This document shows positions 34,601-45,429 of a DNA stretch of 64,000 nt, one piece after another. Positions within the stretch are counted from its first letter, which is position 1; each line of letters starts with the position of its first letter. Made by a program: the position numbers and the translations under genes. The DNA is from Xestospongia muta (taxonomy: Eukaryota > Porifera > Demospongiae > Haplosclerida > Petrosiidae): the NCBI GenBank assembly GCA_963693285.1, contig OY848917.1:18333745-18397744 (forward strand). Direction: 5' to 3'. The notes under the pieces are model-generated. The model did not search any database, was not told the DNA's origin, and saw nothing but the letters and a program-made list of their open reading frames with translations.

Positions 34601-37600
34601 AGAAAATGAAAAGCAAATGCCATTGTCAAAGCTGTGAGAGTCAAAGTCAATAATTCCTTTATTTTTGACACAGTAACAGTTGAACTATGAGACTTTAGCA
34701 CACATGGCACTTCCAAACCTCCTTGAGGCAGGTCAGCTGAGTAGCGTCATACTTCGATTACAGTACAACCGATCTCCTTCTCTTCTAAGAAATAAATAGC
34801 ATGCAGTTGCTATACTTCTTAGAACATAGCCCAGTATGACGCCACTACATAGAACAGCTACTGGATATGGATCATGTCCATTAGGATCTTTAGTTTCATA
34901 AGTGAGCCCTTCTCCAAGAGTAGGATTCCAGTAGGACTTGTAAATGTAATGGCCACAAATGCAGTTCTCGATAGAAAACTCTGACTCCGTGTGCCATCAA
35001 ACGTAAAATGAGGCAAGGTATCATCATCCAGCTGATTGTGATGCCCCACTCCTAAAAGAATTTGCATCCACCAATTTTAAATCCACCAAACACTTGCCAT
35101 AGGCAATCTGTCAAACTAAATCCCCACCCACCAAGCTTTTCGGCCATACAGTGTTAATTCCTTCAAAAAGTTCTAGTCACTAGTATCATTTCTTTATAAT
35201 TTTATTACATCAACTATTTGTATTTTTGTGACTATAGATTTCTTTTAGATATTGCTGATAAGAAAAACTTACAGCCACTTTATTCCAAGTTACACTCTGT
35301 TATCAGAGCAGTAGATGATGATCACATTATTTTCTTTGAACCAACTGTTATTTTTACAAGTGTACGTTTCCTAGGACAATTAAAACTGAGTATTTGTAAT
35401 GTGTGTAGTTGGTTAAGTTCAAGCTTTTACCAATAACACTTCTTATACTGACATGCATGTTTGTGTCATTCTTTGTGTTTTAACTTGTGTTACTAATCTT
35501 ATGACGATTCAAAACACTGGAGTCATTATAATTTCCCTTTTCAGCTTCCTTTTAAGTCATTTTCACAAACTGGTTTAACAGAAGGGCCTGGAGGTCCAGA
35601 ATACAATGATAGGTAAGTGTAAGAATAGAAAGAGACATTCAATCTCTATTAAAGTTATTATCTTTACTTTTTCTACTACAATAATTTCTTTTCTTCTTAG
35701 GCAGATATTCTCCTATCACATGTACTGTATAGTGATGGACAAGCAGGGACAGGTACACTATATATGTACTTCAGAATTTATGTCCTGTACAAATCAATTT
35801 TTAATATTTCTTTGTTATAGTTCAATGAATATTCTTTCTGTAGCCATCAAATGCATTCCTTTGTGATCTGCTTGATACAGACCTATATAATATACGACAA
35901 TCAGACCTTCAAAAACTTAATGTCACAGGATTTATGACAGAATGGTATATACACTCTACAAATATATCATGTTGTATATATTAGTTCGTTTTAGGGGAGC
36001 TTACTTTGATTTTCTTCCAAAATCAAAAGCACAAAGTGATGCTATAGAATTAACAGTAAGTGAGCATATTGGGTATTTCTACAGTTGATGTCTTATTCTA
36101 TCACTCCAATGCAACTGTCAAATTGAATTTCATATATGGCCAATCCTTATAAGCTTTGTTGATGTGTGGTCATGTATAATTTCATATCACAGTTCACTCT
36201 ATTCTATTGTAATATTGTTGTTATTATTTGTTGATATTATCATTTTAATAGTTCTGTTTTCCTAGAAACTAGCAGACCAGTACCTACAGTCATGGACATA
36301 TTGGCAATTTAAAGGGTAAGAACTACAATTCACATTTGTCAAGAACTATATTTCGTCCTAAGTTTCATTATGTAGTGTTTTTCAGGTTATTTTATGACCA
36401 AATTTCATCGTTTTACTTGCATATAGAAACATTCAATAGTATATGTGTGTCATATTCTTATTCTTCCTAATTTGAAGTCAGTAACATTATTAAGTATTCC
36501 TAGATATGGAGACTTTACTACTCAATCTGGTGTTGGTGAAGGACTCTATTTCAAGAATGGCTCACTGCAAGATGAGAAGTTGAAAATTCTCTCAAGAACA
36601 TATGCTCAGGTAATACCTAACTATATACCTATATGTAGATGTACTAATCTGAAGAGAGACAACTTCAAAGCTTCTCAATTATGTGTCTTTGTTGAAAGAC
36701 TATGTATACATCTATCATACCTTTTCTCTATCACTGCATGTCTGTTTTAGAGTGTTCCTGGTCGCTATGTCAACATGACTTTTGATCCATCAACTTCAAA
36801 ATTTACTCTCTCCTTTAAAGTGGACACCAATCTTGGAGTATCTGATGGTAGTATATACCTAAATGAAAAGTTATATTACCCAAATGGCTTCACTGTGAGG
36901 TAACTAGTGACATTTATTTTGATGTACCTCTTACTATATAGCTGTTCTAGTATGCATACGAAAACGTTTGTAATCATATAGCTATACATTATATGGCTAA
37001 ACATTAACAATGACCACTTAAATGCCTATACCATGTTTTAACACAAACATTGTTATATACATTATGTTTTATAATAATATTAGATGCATGGTTAACAAAA
37101 TGAGATTTACAACAGTAAAGGAATGAATTATAGATTTCCACTCTTAGATGAAAATTGGTGATAGAATATTTTGGTACAGTAGAATGTCACTTATCCAAAC
37201 ACGTTGGGCCCGAAGGGTGTTCAGATAATTGAAATGTTCAGATAATTCAAGTGCTGATTACCTCAATACATCACAAACATGTAACAAACAATTATATAAT
37301 TGAACACTTTTTAAATCACAATTTGGCAAAGTAATCATGAATATGTTTCTGTCTTTGATTCATTACTCTCTTTTCGTTCTTCACAATATCGTGAACAGTG
37401 GACTTACCGATTTCATACTCGTTAGCTATGCTTTGTAAGGTCCTTCCTTTTTTGGCAAATTCACAGATTTTTAGTTTAATGTGAATACTCAAGACTATTT
37501 GCTTTCTTTTACGAGACACAATCTCACTAGCCATGATTACACACGTACACGTGCAATAATTATAAGGTGTGTCTGGTGAGTGTGTCAGCCAGCAAGACAT

Positions 37601-38410
37601 TCGGTTAATTGATGTGTTCAGTTGAATGAAGTTCGGATAAGCGACGTTCTACTGTACTTATAATTGTCATAATGAATATAAACTAATTATAATTTCTAAA
37701 TAATTCTCAAGAACTTCAAAATTAGAAAAGTCATCCTGTTGTATTTCAAATTATTACGTGTGTCTTTACATCATTTAGTGTATATCCATCAGGAACACTG
37801 ACAGTGTCAATGTCTGTAAATCAAATTTTCATTCGTCTTTCTGACAATATCAGCAATGATGAGGTAATAAGAAATCATTGGTGTTTATTCCATATGTTAT
37901 TTTGTCTAATGAAATGTTCTGTTATCGAAGTTTTGTCTAACAATTGAAAGTCCTTTTAAAAAGACTACAGTGATTTTATTACAATTAAGCCCTTAATTAC
38001 AAACTAATAACCACTACCACTCGAAAGTCATCAAACCACTATTTTCATTATTGTTCTACTTAGTGACTAACAAATTGTAAATTGAAGCTTACAATAAATT
38101 AATTATGTTAAAGAAGGCCCTAGATTTAGCAATAGAGTTTGTTATTATACAACATGAGAAGCTAAATGACTTGTATAAAAGGAAAACAAGTGAATTTGAA
38201 ACATGATCAAGTCAATCTAGCTATCTCTACAAAAACAAGGCCCTTAGACAAAAGGTCATGAGTACATTTGTAGAAAATAGGCTAATTCTGTTGAAAAATG
38301 AATATTCGGTGATAATTTTAGAAATGACTTTACTTAAAATATTAGAAACATGTAATTTAACTTCACTCTTCTCTTTTTAGATAATCAGAATTGAAGTGAC
38401 TCCAAAATGA
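31665..38410 (+). CDS. Secreted endoglycoceramidase-like glycoside hydrolase, family GH5
   Basis: 17 exons, about 528 residues: 31665-31797, 32074-32105, 32157-32330, 33182-33272, 33438-33540, 33734-33808, 34047-34210, 35249-35361, 35545-35612, 35701-35752, 35844-35944, 35995-36055, 36266-36315, 36504-36609, 36751-36899, 37779-37863, 38381-38410. Endoglycoceramidases cleave the bond between the oligosaccharide and ceramide of glycosphingolipids. A hydrophobic signal peptide covers about residues 1-21 (VLLLFLAVSLSFV). The barrel follows, with FHGVNIVYK, YGFNVVRLYVAWPGVEP, ILDCHQDLWS, the acid/base Glu242 in GYELLNEPW, and the nucleophile Glu368 in GFMTEWG. WTYWQFKGYGDF and a beta-sandwich-like C-terminus complete the usual EGCase length. 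A membrane anchor is not seen. The small exon 2 uses an unusual GTCAGT donor. Three DNA transposons and one tandem duplication lie in introns without breaking exons. The gene starts 149 bp after the HELZ stop. Confidence 0.92.
32406..32902. mobile_element. Non-autonomous hAT element with BED-finger fragment
   Basis: A 497-bp element in endoglycoceramidase intron 3 with inverted ends TAGTGTTGTTTTAGT (the right end is its reverse complement) and flanking 8-bp near-duplicates TGTGTTAT (32398-32405) and TGTGCTAT (32903-32910). Terminal TAGTGTTG and an 8-bp target duplication are hAT hallmarks. Subterminal CTAAAA repeats lie at both sides. In the middle an ATG at 32621 opens MASGSANPSKSTIG then PKGLIWDYF, resembling the start of a hAT transposase with a BED finger. 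Confidence 0.75.
33908..34022. repeat. 58-bp tandem duplication in an endoglycoceramidase intron
   Basis: Two nearly identical copies starting at 33908 and 33966 (TACATGTGATTGAGGTCCTC), just upstream of exon 7. Confidence 0.92.
34378..35148. mobile_element. Non-autonomous DNA element with TATGGC termini
   Basis: About 770 bp in endoglycoceramidase intron 7. The left end reads TATGGCTGGAAAATTTTGCA, GGGATTTTAATTTGG; the right end reversed reads TATGGCCGAAAAGCTTGGTG, GGTGGGGATTTAGTTTG. A TA duplication at the junctions would suit a Tc1/mariner-type insertion, but the target duplication is not certain. No transposase is recognised inside. Confidence 0.55.
37177..37654 (-). mobile_element. Short pogo/Tigger-type element with TA target duplication
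   Basis: Inverted ends CAGTAGAATGTCACTTATCC / CAGTAGAACGTCGCTTATCC flanked by TA at 37175-37176 and 37655-37656, in endoglycoceramidase intron 15. These features are typical of pogo/Tigger elements. At 478 bp it retains only the 5' part of a transposase gene. Confidence 0.85.
37316..37534 (-). pseudogene. Tigger-like transposase N-terminus (CENP-B-type HTH)
   Basis: 72 codons beginning MASEIVSRKRKQIVLSIHIK and continuing KICEFAKKGRTLQSIANEYE then IGKSTVHDIVK, the Psq/CENP-B N-terminal helix-turn-helix that binds pogo-type ends. It stops after HDYFAKL with no DDE domain. A peptide of this kind could still bind the terminal repeats if expressed, but it sits antisense in an intron with no sign of its own promoter. 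Confidence 0.78.
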
Positions 38411-38745
38411 ATTCCATGAATAAAAAAATATTTTGTGTGTTCAAGTTAGAAGACCAATGATAATGTCATTAATATTACAATAGCCGTGACACTCATTAAC
38501 AGTAAATAATTACATGTATTTAATGTATTAACATTGCAATTACAGTCTTTTGGTGTTTTGTATAGTGTTTCAGTATCTATTCCTTCTTATTGAAGCAGAG
38601 CCTAATCATTTATTTATCTTTAATATATAGTCTCCATTTTTTATGTTACCTTTACTATTATTGGGATTACATGTTCCAAATTGAAAAAAAAAATTATTTA
38701 CAATCAGTCATATATTAATAGAGCATGATATATATTATATATATA

Positions 38746-38790
<45 letters not shown>

Positions 38791-39106
38791 AGAGTAGCAA
38801 TGGAACACCATGCAATAAAGTAGCAGGAAAGTAGTGTTCTAAATCCCTCCTTACTTGATGTTAATGATGCACCAATTTCCTTAAAAACATAGTTATAAAT
38901 TATTCTCTTTTAATGGAGCATTAAGTATCCAGAATTCTATTTTTAAATTGGTCAAAAATTTTGTTTTAGTAACAAATGAAAAATTTGAATACAAATACAT
39001 AAATTACGGTCAAAGCCTATACTTTCAAAATGCACTACTATACACATACAGTTGAAGTAGTTATTAATTAATATCAATAGTATTTGTGGAATGGAGCATT
39101 ACATAA
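38411..39106. other. Intergenic; endoglycoceramidase polyA signal and TA microsatellite
   Basis: An AATAAA lies at 38419-38424, nine bases after the endoglycoceramidase stop. A (TA)n run at about 38725-38788 is the only other structure seen. The two flanking genes converge here. Confidence 0.75.
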
Positions 39107-40615
39107 TTAGTGGTGGTAGTATTTGAGGAGTCTGTCTGCTTCCCGAATCCCAGTATCATAAGCAGCATGAGTGGTAGAATACTGATCACATCTTGTAGCT
39201 TCTCCTGCGAACAGTATTTCAAGAGGTGCAACACCGTCCAATGGTGATGACAGATCATCTCGAACAGATAATGGACAATGTACAGGATTATAGGAATAGC
39301 TGCCGCGAGTATATGGAGATGTCCATTTACTTATCCTTACATCCAAAAGGTCGGGAAGAGGCTTAGCCAGAAATTTCTCTAACAATAGAGTTATTGCTAA
39401 TTTGACATCGTCATTGGGAACACTTTCAATTGCTTCTGCATCTTCATCAACAAGCCACACAATATAATAGTCTGATGTAATGGAAGAGCTCTTTGGCCAA
39501 TGCTCAATTACGTGAACACCACGAATCCAAGGATGAGTATGTACAAGAGGCCACTGTTCATCACTCTTCTTCCAAAGTAGACGAATTTCACTACAGTGTT
39601 TGCTCACAAGTGGTTCTTTGTATCGTAAAATTATTTTATTCACTATTGTATAACCGCAGGCTTTAATGGCAGCAACTTTAGAATGTGGCAATGGTGGACT
39701 AAAGAAATGACTGGTACCATCAACCTGACATAGTTGTTTCAAGACACCTAAGGAAACCGTTAGTATGACATGATCAGCAAAATAAACATCACCATTTTGA
39801 CATGTTATTATTACTTTAGCTCCATGTTCTTGTAGGTCATTATTAACCCTATTCCAAACAATAGACTCTACTACTTTTCCTAATTGGAGCACTCCAACTG
39901 GTAGTGATGACACTAATGAATCAATAATACTCTGAAATGGATTGTTAATATATAATACAGACCTCTCACCTTCCAACCACTCGGTATCACTTACACTAAA
40001 CAAACTAACATCACGAGCATACTTTGATCCCTCCATTATACCTTGTTTGACTACTAAACCCTCAAAAATTGACAAAGACTCACAATGCAATGTAGAATTT
40101 GCCAATTTTTCAATCTTCTTTCGTTGTTTGTCGTAAAGGAAGTCATATACACTAACATCACTTGAAGGTAGACAATTATTTCCTACTCCCAAATCCTCAT
40201 ATTCGAACTCATCCAGCAGCGTATTTCCATCAACTTCTAAACTTTGTAACAAATTATGAGGTAATTCAACTCCATCACTCGTTATGTAAAGGGTTGACAT
40301 AGTACTGCGTTTGATTCGTTCTGATTCATCAATAATTTTCTTATTTAAAGAGTATTCATACAAACTATTGCCCTTTTCACCGTGAAAATAAGTAGCACCC
40401 AACGGAATTTGAGTCCCATCTAAAAATTCCGTGGTCTTGACGCGACCACCTGCTTTTACATCAGCTTCCAAGAGTATCACAGACAATGTACTATCTTGAC
40501 ATAGCTTATTAGCAGCAGACAAACCAGCTAAGCCTGCACCAATAACAACAACATTTACACGTTCTCTCTTAGCCTCCATTACAGGGCTAATAAAATTTAA
40601 CCCTTTGATGTTCAT
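39107..40615 (-). CDS. PAOX: Polyamine oxidase (PAOX/SMOX family flavin amine oxidase)
   Basis: One uninterrupted exon of 502 codons. FAD-dependent oxidation of spermine/spermidine or their acetyl forms, releasing H2O2 and an aminoaldehyde, is the family activity. The Rossmann FAD motif VVIGAGLAGLSAANKL lies at 23-38, LLEADVKAGGRVKT follows, then the substrate-side block LGATYFHGEKGN. Near the C-terminus are FAGEATRCDQYSTTHAAYDTG and GIREADRL, the second FAD-contact region. The length is normal for the family. A second ATG at codon 13 (MEAKRERVNVVVIGAG) is equally plausible as the start. PAOX and SMOX cannot be separated by eye, and no SKL-type peroxisomal signal is present (ends KYYHH). All other intact genes here have introns, so a retrogene origin is possible, but no damage is seen. 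Confidence 0.92.
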   Translation of the reverse strand: MNIKGLNFISPVMEAKRERVNVVVIGAGLAGLSAANKLCQDSTLSVILLEADVKAGGRVKTTEFLDGTQIPLGATYFHGEKGNSLYEYSLNKKIIDESERIKRSTMSTLYITSDGVELPHNLLQSLEVDGNTLLDEFEYEDLGVGNNCLPSSDVSVYDFLYDKQRKKIEKLANSTLHCESLSIFEGLVVKQGIMEGSKYARDVSLFSVSDTEWLEGERSVLYINNPFQSIIDSLVSSLPVGVLQLGKVVESIVWNRVNNDLQEHGAKVIITCQNGDVYFADHVILTVSLGVLKQLCQVDGTSHFFSPPLPHSKVAAIKACGYTIVNKIILRYKEPLVSKHCSEIRLLWKKSDEQWPLVHTHPWIRGVHVIEHWPKSSSITSDYYIVWLVDEDAEAIESVPNDDVKLAITLLLEKFLAKPLPDLLDVRISKWTSPYTRGSYSYNPVHCPLSVRDDLSSPLDGVAPLEILFAGEATRCDQYSTTHAAYDTGIREADRLLKYYHH

Positions 40616-40776
40616 TACTTTGGTTCATGACGTTTTAATACAACTTGTTTGGGTTGCTGGGTAGAGCTTATAGGAAGATTAAATATGCAGCCCACTGAAT
40701 ACCTATAACACTACAAAGTCACATGGCATTCTCGCTGGTAGCTGACATCTGAGCTAAGAAGCATTGACTATGACTT

Positions 40777-41880
40777 TTGCCAAGTCTTTTCCCAAGGTGT
40801 ATTGTCCTGTCCTCAAGAAAACAGCTGCCCGTTTTGAACACCAGTTCATGGAATCAACAGGAAATTCTATCATCTACAGCTAGCCAGACAGTCTCGACTA
40901 CAACATCAACCACATCATTCCCACCTAGAGTAGTTAACAGTGTCAGGTCACCTCTCAGAAAGCAATCGAACAATAGGTGCAACTAACCACTGCTACTTAG
41001 GGACAGTTACTCCAAGCCCAGATACACAACAAGTCTGTGACATTGACTATCTTTAGAGTCCCCTCTCATACATGTAGAGGCTACTAGTTGGATCGAGAGG
41101 TTGTGTCCCAAATCATCCCACCCAGCAGGCTACCTAGAGCAACTCAGTTGTGAGTCATTTAGACATTCTTGCATGCATCTGATTGGACTGCTGCGTCTAT
41201 CTATGTACCTAATTTTAGTTGACATCTGTACCAAATGGCTGGAGGTTTGCCTTATGAATTCTATTACCTCAACTAAAACAATTGAGAAATTACAGTTTAT
41301 CTTCTTTACTCATAGATTACCATGTACTATTGTCACTGACAATGGCCTTTCTTTCACCAGTATTGAGTTCAAATCTTTTTGTTGAATCAATGGCATAAGA
41401 CACATCACATCTTCAACATACTACATAACAACTATTGGGTTTGCCAAAAGGTCTGTTCAATCTTTCAAACAGGGTATGATGAGGATGGAAGGTGGTTCTC
41501 TTCACTCTAAATTGTCTAGATTTTTGTTCTGTTACTGGCTTACCCCACACACAACAACAGGGTTATCATCACCTGTTGAAATGTAGTTGGGAAGAAGACC
41601 AAGGTCTCAATTCTCATACATCCTAACATAGCTTCAAAATTTGAAGCAACTTAGCTCAAAGTGAAATCATCCAAAAATATCTCATTCTTCAGGTTTCATC
41701 AGATATTGTCAAACCTCTGAAGGGAATTACAAGGAATCTTGTGACTCACTCATCATCATCATTAGATCCACTAACAGAATTGGTACTGCATGAACCTCCC
41801 TCAATTGAACCTCTAGAGCGCAGACCTCATATCTCTCCAAATCGTTATTTATTCATACATAATTCATAATACATAATTCA
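40777..41880 (+). pseudogene. Ty3/gypsy pol remnant (integrase region)
   Basis: Fragments of a retrotransposon integrase are scattered over three plus-strand frames. DICTKWLEVCLMNSITSTKT at about 41222, then HRLPCTIVTDNGLSFTSIEF near 41310, correspond to the D-x(n)-D part of the DDE core. FAKRSVQSFKQGMMRMEGG-like codons follow near 41440, then a TPHTTTGLSP-like stretch near 41550. A basic, proline-rich tail (EPLERRPHISPNRY) near 41810 is the usual end of gypsy pol. Many frameshifts and stops make it non-functional. A purine stretch AAGGGGAAAG near 41906 could be the polypurine tract before a lost 3' LTR, but no LTR pair is visible. Confidence 0.75.
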
Positions 41881-42177
41881 TAATTTTGTTTATGTACAAT
41901 CTTAAGGGGAAAGTATGAGTGTTAATATTGTATATGAATTATAATTGGTTTATGTTTTTGCTTCTGGTTCTAGTTGTCACATGTTATTGTATCTGTGGCA
42001 TTGCTTGAATGTCTCCTTTTTTCAAAGATCATTATTTGTCAAATTTCTACCACTAAATCATGTACTGATATTGACAGATATAATTTAAAGATGGTCTCTA
42101 CTTGTATTTTGGAAAATCTACTGAACCTAAACTCTGATGAAGTGATAATAGTGATGTGATGGGCTTTACACATAACC

Positions 42178-42227
42178 TAACCTAACCTATCTTATCTTAT
42201 CCTATCCTATCCTATCCTATCCTACGA
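42178..42227. repeat. CCTAA/CCTAT pentanucleotide microsatellite
   Basis: ACCTAACCTAACCTATCTTA grading into five or six TCCTA units, downstream of the gypsy debris. Confidence 0.9.
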
Positions 42228-42346
42228 TGGATGTAACTGGTTTGAGTATGTTATTAAATAAACAGTTGAATTTAAAAGCATAAATCAGTTGCAGTCATAA
42301 TTAAGGCTTAATAGATGTTTCAATAAATTGGCAACAATATAGACCA

Positions 42347-44987
42347 TCACTGTTTCATTCTCTTTTCAGGATCAAACATGTATCGCTTGAAATTGAGTAG
42401 TATTGTGACAGGAGATACATCAACGTCATCACTTGTACTTCCACTTGATTCTGTGGTAGATAGATATTAAAAGAAATTAATGTAAATACATTAAATTCCT
42501 GCAGATGAAAAAGGATTTCATTGATGGATGTTTAATATCTCAATAATACACGGCTTGCAGAGCTTTAAGACAGTGCAGTAAACTAATTGACACAACACTT
42601 GTGGCACAGGCTTTGAAATGTTTGCCAGGCTGCAAATATATAGTGTAGGATTGCCCCCGCCCCAGAATTCTTTGTATGACATCATCAAAACTACTGTATA
42701 ATTAAGTACCATCTTTGTTCTTTCCTTTCTTTTTCTTGGTAGCACACAATTTGAGCAGTGTTTCTTCTTTGAGGCCATCTAAATCAAACAACAAATTCAA
42801 CACTTTAACAAGACTTGCACACAAAAGCTACCAATCATAATTGTTATACTTACTTGGAACATTTAATCTGAATTTTCCAGCAGTACCAAAAGCACCTTCA
42901 ATGATTGCTTCCTCACCTGTGGAAGAAATAAATAGTAAAAAACGAGTGTGATTGCAATGAAAATATGTGTTGGAGGAATAAAATAAGGTGGTTGTTATAT
43001 AACGTACACAATTTTCAAAATAACTTGTCTAATTCTATAATTACATTACCTGTGACATGTTTAGAGAGACTAGTAAGAATGTTTGTTCCTATAGTAATTT
43101 GTATGTGCTCTTAAATGATTAAAGAAATAGGCCACTAGTCTTTTGAGAAAGACCATCTTGCTAATATGCAAGAAGGGTCTAGCAAACCCCACTTAGAAAA
43201 TCTATTAATTATAAGAAATTGTACACATACTCATAATCAGCAATCTAACAAGTTATTTTTATAGCATTAACATCAAACAGCTTCTTTCACTTATTATAGC
43301 CAATGACAGCTACTACTTCCTCTTGTCCACCCATGCTACCCCTGTGTAGTATAATTCTGTGTAGTATAATCTGGTTGTATAACTGAATGTAATCAATTGT
43401 GATCTTTGGTAGACCTTTCTCATGCATCAGCCAAGAGGAAGTCTAGCTCGATAGACTAGGCAGGATTGAATAAACACAGTGCTGGTATAACAATATGACT
43501 GATTGTGTGCTATTCATAACATATCAAGTTTACTTTGTGCAGTGAGTACAAAAATACATACTAATAGTCACCTGATGACAATGTGACTTTAAGACCAACA
43601 AAACTTTGTATTTTAGTTTCTCTCTTGAATAAACCCCTTCCAATTAAGGATTTTTCATCTTGTACCTAAATGTGCATGTAAGAATGAATGTGCGTGCGTG
43701 CGTGTGTGTGTGTGTGTGTGTGTGTATGTGATGTGATAGAGAAAAATTACTGGTAATTAAACTGCATTCTATTTTTGGTCTAGATTACCCTCTCCACAAT
43801 TCCTTCCTTCGTCTTTTGTTTATATATTTTCAATGAAGGTAATATATTTCTTTGATAGTCCTGAAATGGTATAAAGGAGTGAAAACATCCATTAAACATT
43901 CCTAGCAACAGCTATTACCAGTACTGAAGTGATTAAAATACTTACTTTGTCTACAATAGGCATCACAAGAATACCATGAAAAGCAATTCTGCAGATGTTA
44001 CTGAGAGTTTAGTCAAGGATGAATGATGTACTTGGTAATTGAAAAGAAAAACAGAACAATTAGTACCAATGACTTTTTCATAACAAGGAAGGACAAATAT
44101 CTAATGAAATTATTCACAAGAAATCATGACATAGTAATGGTGATATAACTATAAGTGAGAACGATCCTCTTAATGTATACAAGGTGTTAGCCATTAAATA
44201 CACAAAGTTTCAGGATACGTGTAAGTGTCAACATCTAATTTTGATCCTATAGCAACAGAATGAAGTGAAGATACAACAGGTCTTTCAAACTCTAACAATG
44301 CATATTGATGGTCTGGCTGATAACTTTGTGTTGTCGCAATAGCAGAAGCACCATCAGGTTGAGGAGTCTGCATAAAAAGAGAAATTTTGGTGAATATTGT
44401 ATCTAAATCCATTGGAAATAAAAATAACCCAATTTGAATAAAATGAGTGCTAGCATATCCTGAGGTTATCATATTCTTACTCTATATTGAATGTATACCA
44501 AACCTAGTATTCACAAATCCAATCATTCTGTAAAGAATGTCTGGGTGGTATCCAACAATACACAAGTGTTCATCTGAAATGTGTTCATTTGAGGATCTCT
44601 TATGTTGCTGTACTGACAAAGGACTTTTGATTAGAATAAACTATCATTTTCTTATTTAAATAACATGAGTATAGTCCATCTCACAAAGATTATGTAATTA
44701 TTAATATTAAAAATATGGATCCAATTTACTTCTGGTAACTGCTGTTGTCCATATAGTTCATCTTGGTAAGTGTAATCTAATGAGTTATCAAATCTTGAAA
44801 CTGGTACTGGACTATTGACACCAAAGTAAGTGGTTTTTGCCATTACTGTCTCGTGTCCTATTGTGACTGGGAACATAATATCATAACTTAGAGGTTTCTT
44901 TACATAAGACTCACTTACTATGTAGTTTAGATCCTGTAGAACATGGTAATTTATGGTAACGAACCTTCCATACTTTAAAAATACCAC
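42347..44987 (-). CDS. EEFSEC: Selenocysteine-specific elongation factor, C-terminal part only
   Basis: Eight minus-strand exons in consistent phase: 44987 or 44933-44730, 44367-44219, 43988-43946, 43860-43789, 43665-43572, 42916-42854, 42778-42710, 42450-42347 (stop TGA). EEFSEC brings Sec-tRNA to ribosomes at UGA codons with a SECIS element. Diagnostic stretches: PVTIGHETVMAKTTYF, YALLEFERPVVSSLHSVAIG then SKLDVDTYT, IAFHGILV, RNILPSLKIYKQKTKEGIVE, SLIGRGLFKRETKIQSFVGL, and the end ILLNFKRYMFDPEKRMKQ. These cover domains 3-4. The N-terminal GTPase (G1-G4 motifs) and domain 2 are not found between 45 kb and the window end. The gene is either very long, with missing exons beyond 64 kb behind an intron full of transposon sequence, or truncated. 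The 5' edge of the first exon is uncertain. Confidence 0.85.
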
Positions 44988-45400
44988 CTGTTAATATGAA
45001 AGAAACAAATAATAAAAACATAAAAACAACATAAATTTTCTGATTTTGCTTATAAGTTATACACACAGAACTGTCAGATTATAATTATAGAAGTCTATAA
45101 GATATAATAACTTATACCAGAAATATGTAGATAAGCAGGGTTTGCCTCATGCAGTCAAAGGCTAGATTTAATGATAGATAATTGATCTCTTAGTCTGTCC
45201 ATAATAATAATAATTTTGATCTCTTGGTTTACTCAGAATAGAAGTAAACTTTAGCACTCAGCACAATTATACCTAGCTTCTAACTTTATCATTCACCTTC
45301 ACATTGTTCTAAACACATTATTCTACACACCCTTCTGCTCTTGTAAATGTTTTAACTTTTAGCATCAGTAAAAAAAATGGTGGACAGTGAGAGAGCAGAG
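44988..45400. other. AT-rich stretch upstream of the EEFSEC exons; nothing recognised
   Basis: No exon encoding an EF-Tu-like GTPase is visible here on the minus strand, and no repeat or RNA gene is recognised. Confidence 0.6.
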
Positions 45401-45429
45401 TGCCCTGTTAGCCACAGGTTTTTCTTTTA

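Noticed and set aside
42178..42227. Telomere-like CCTAA repeats
   Set aside because: Only about three units, degenerating into CCTAT; ordinary microsatellite.
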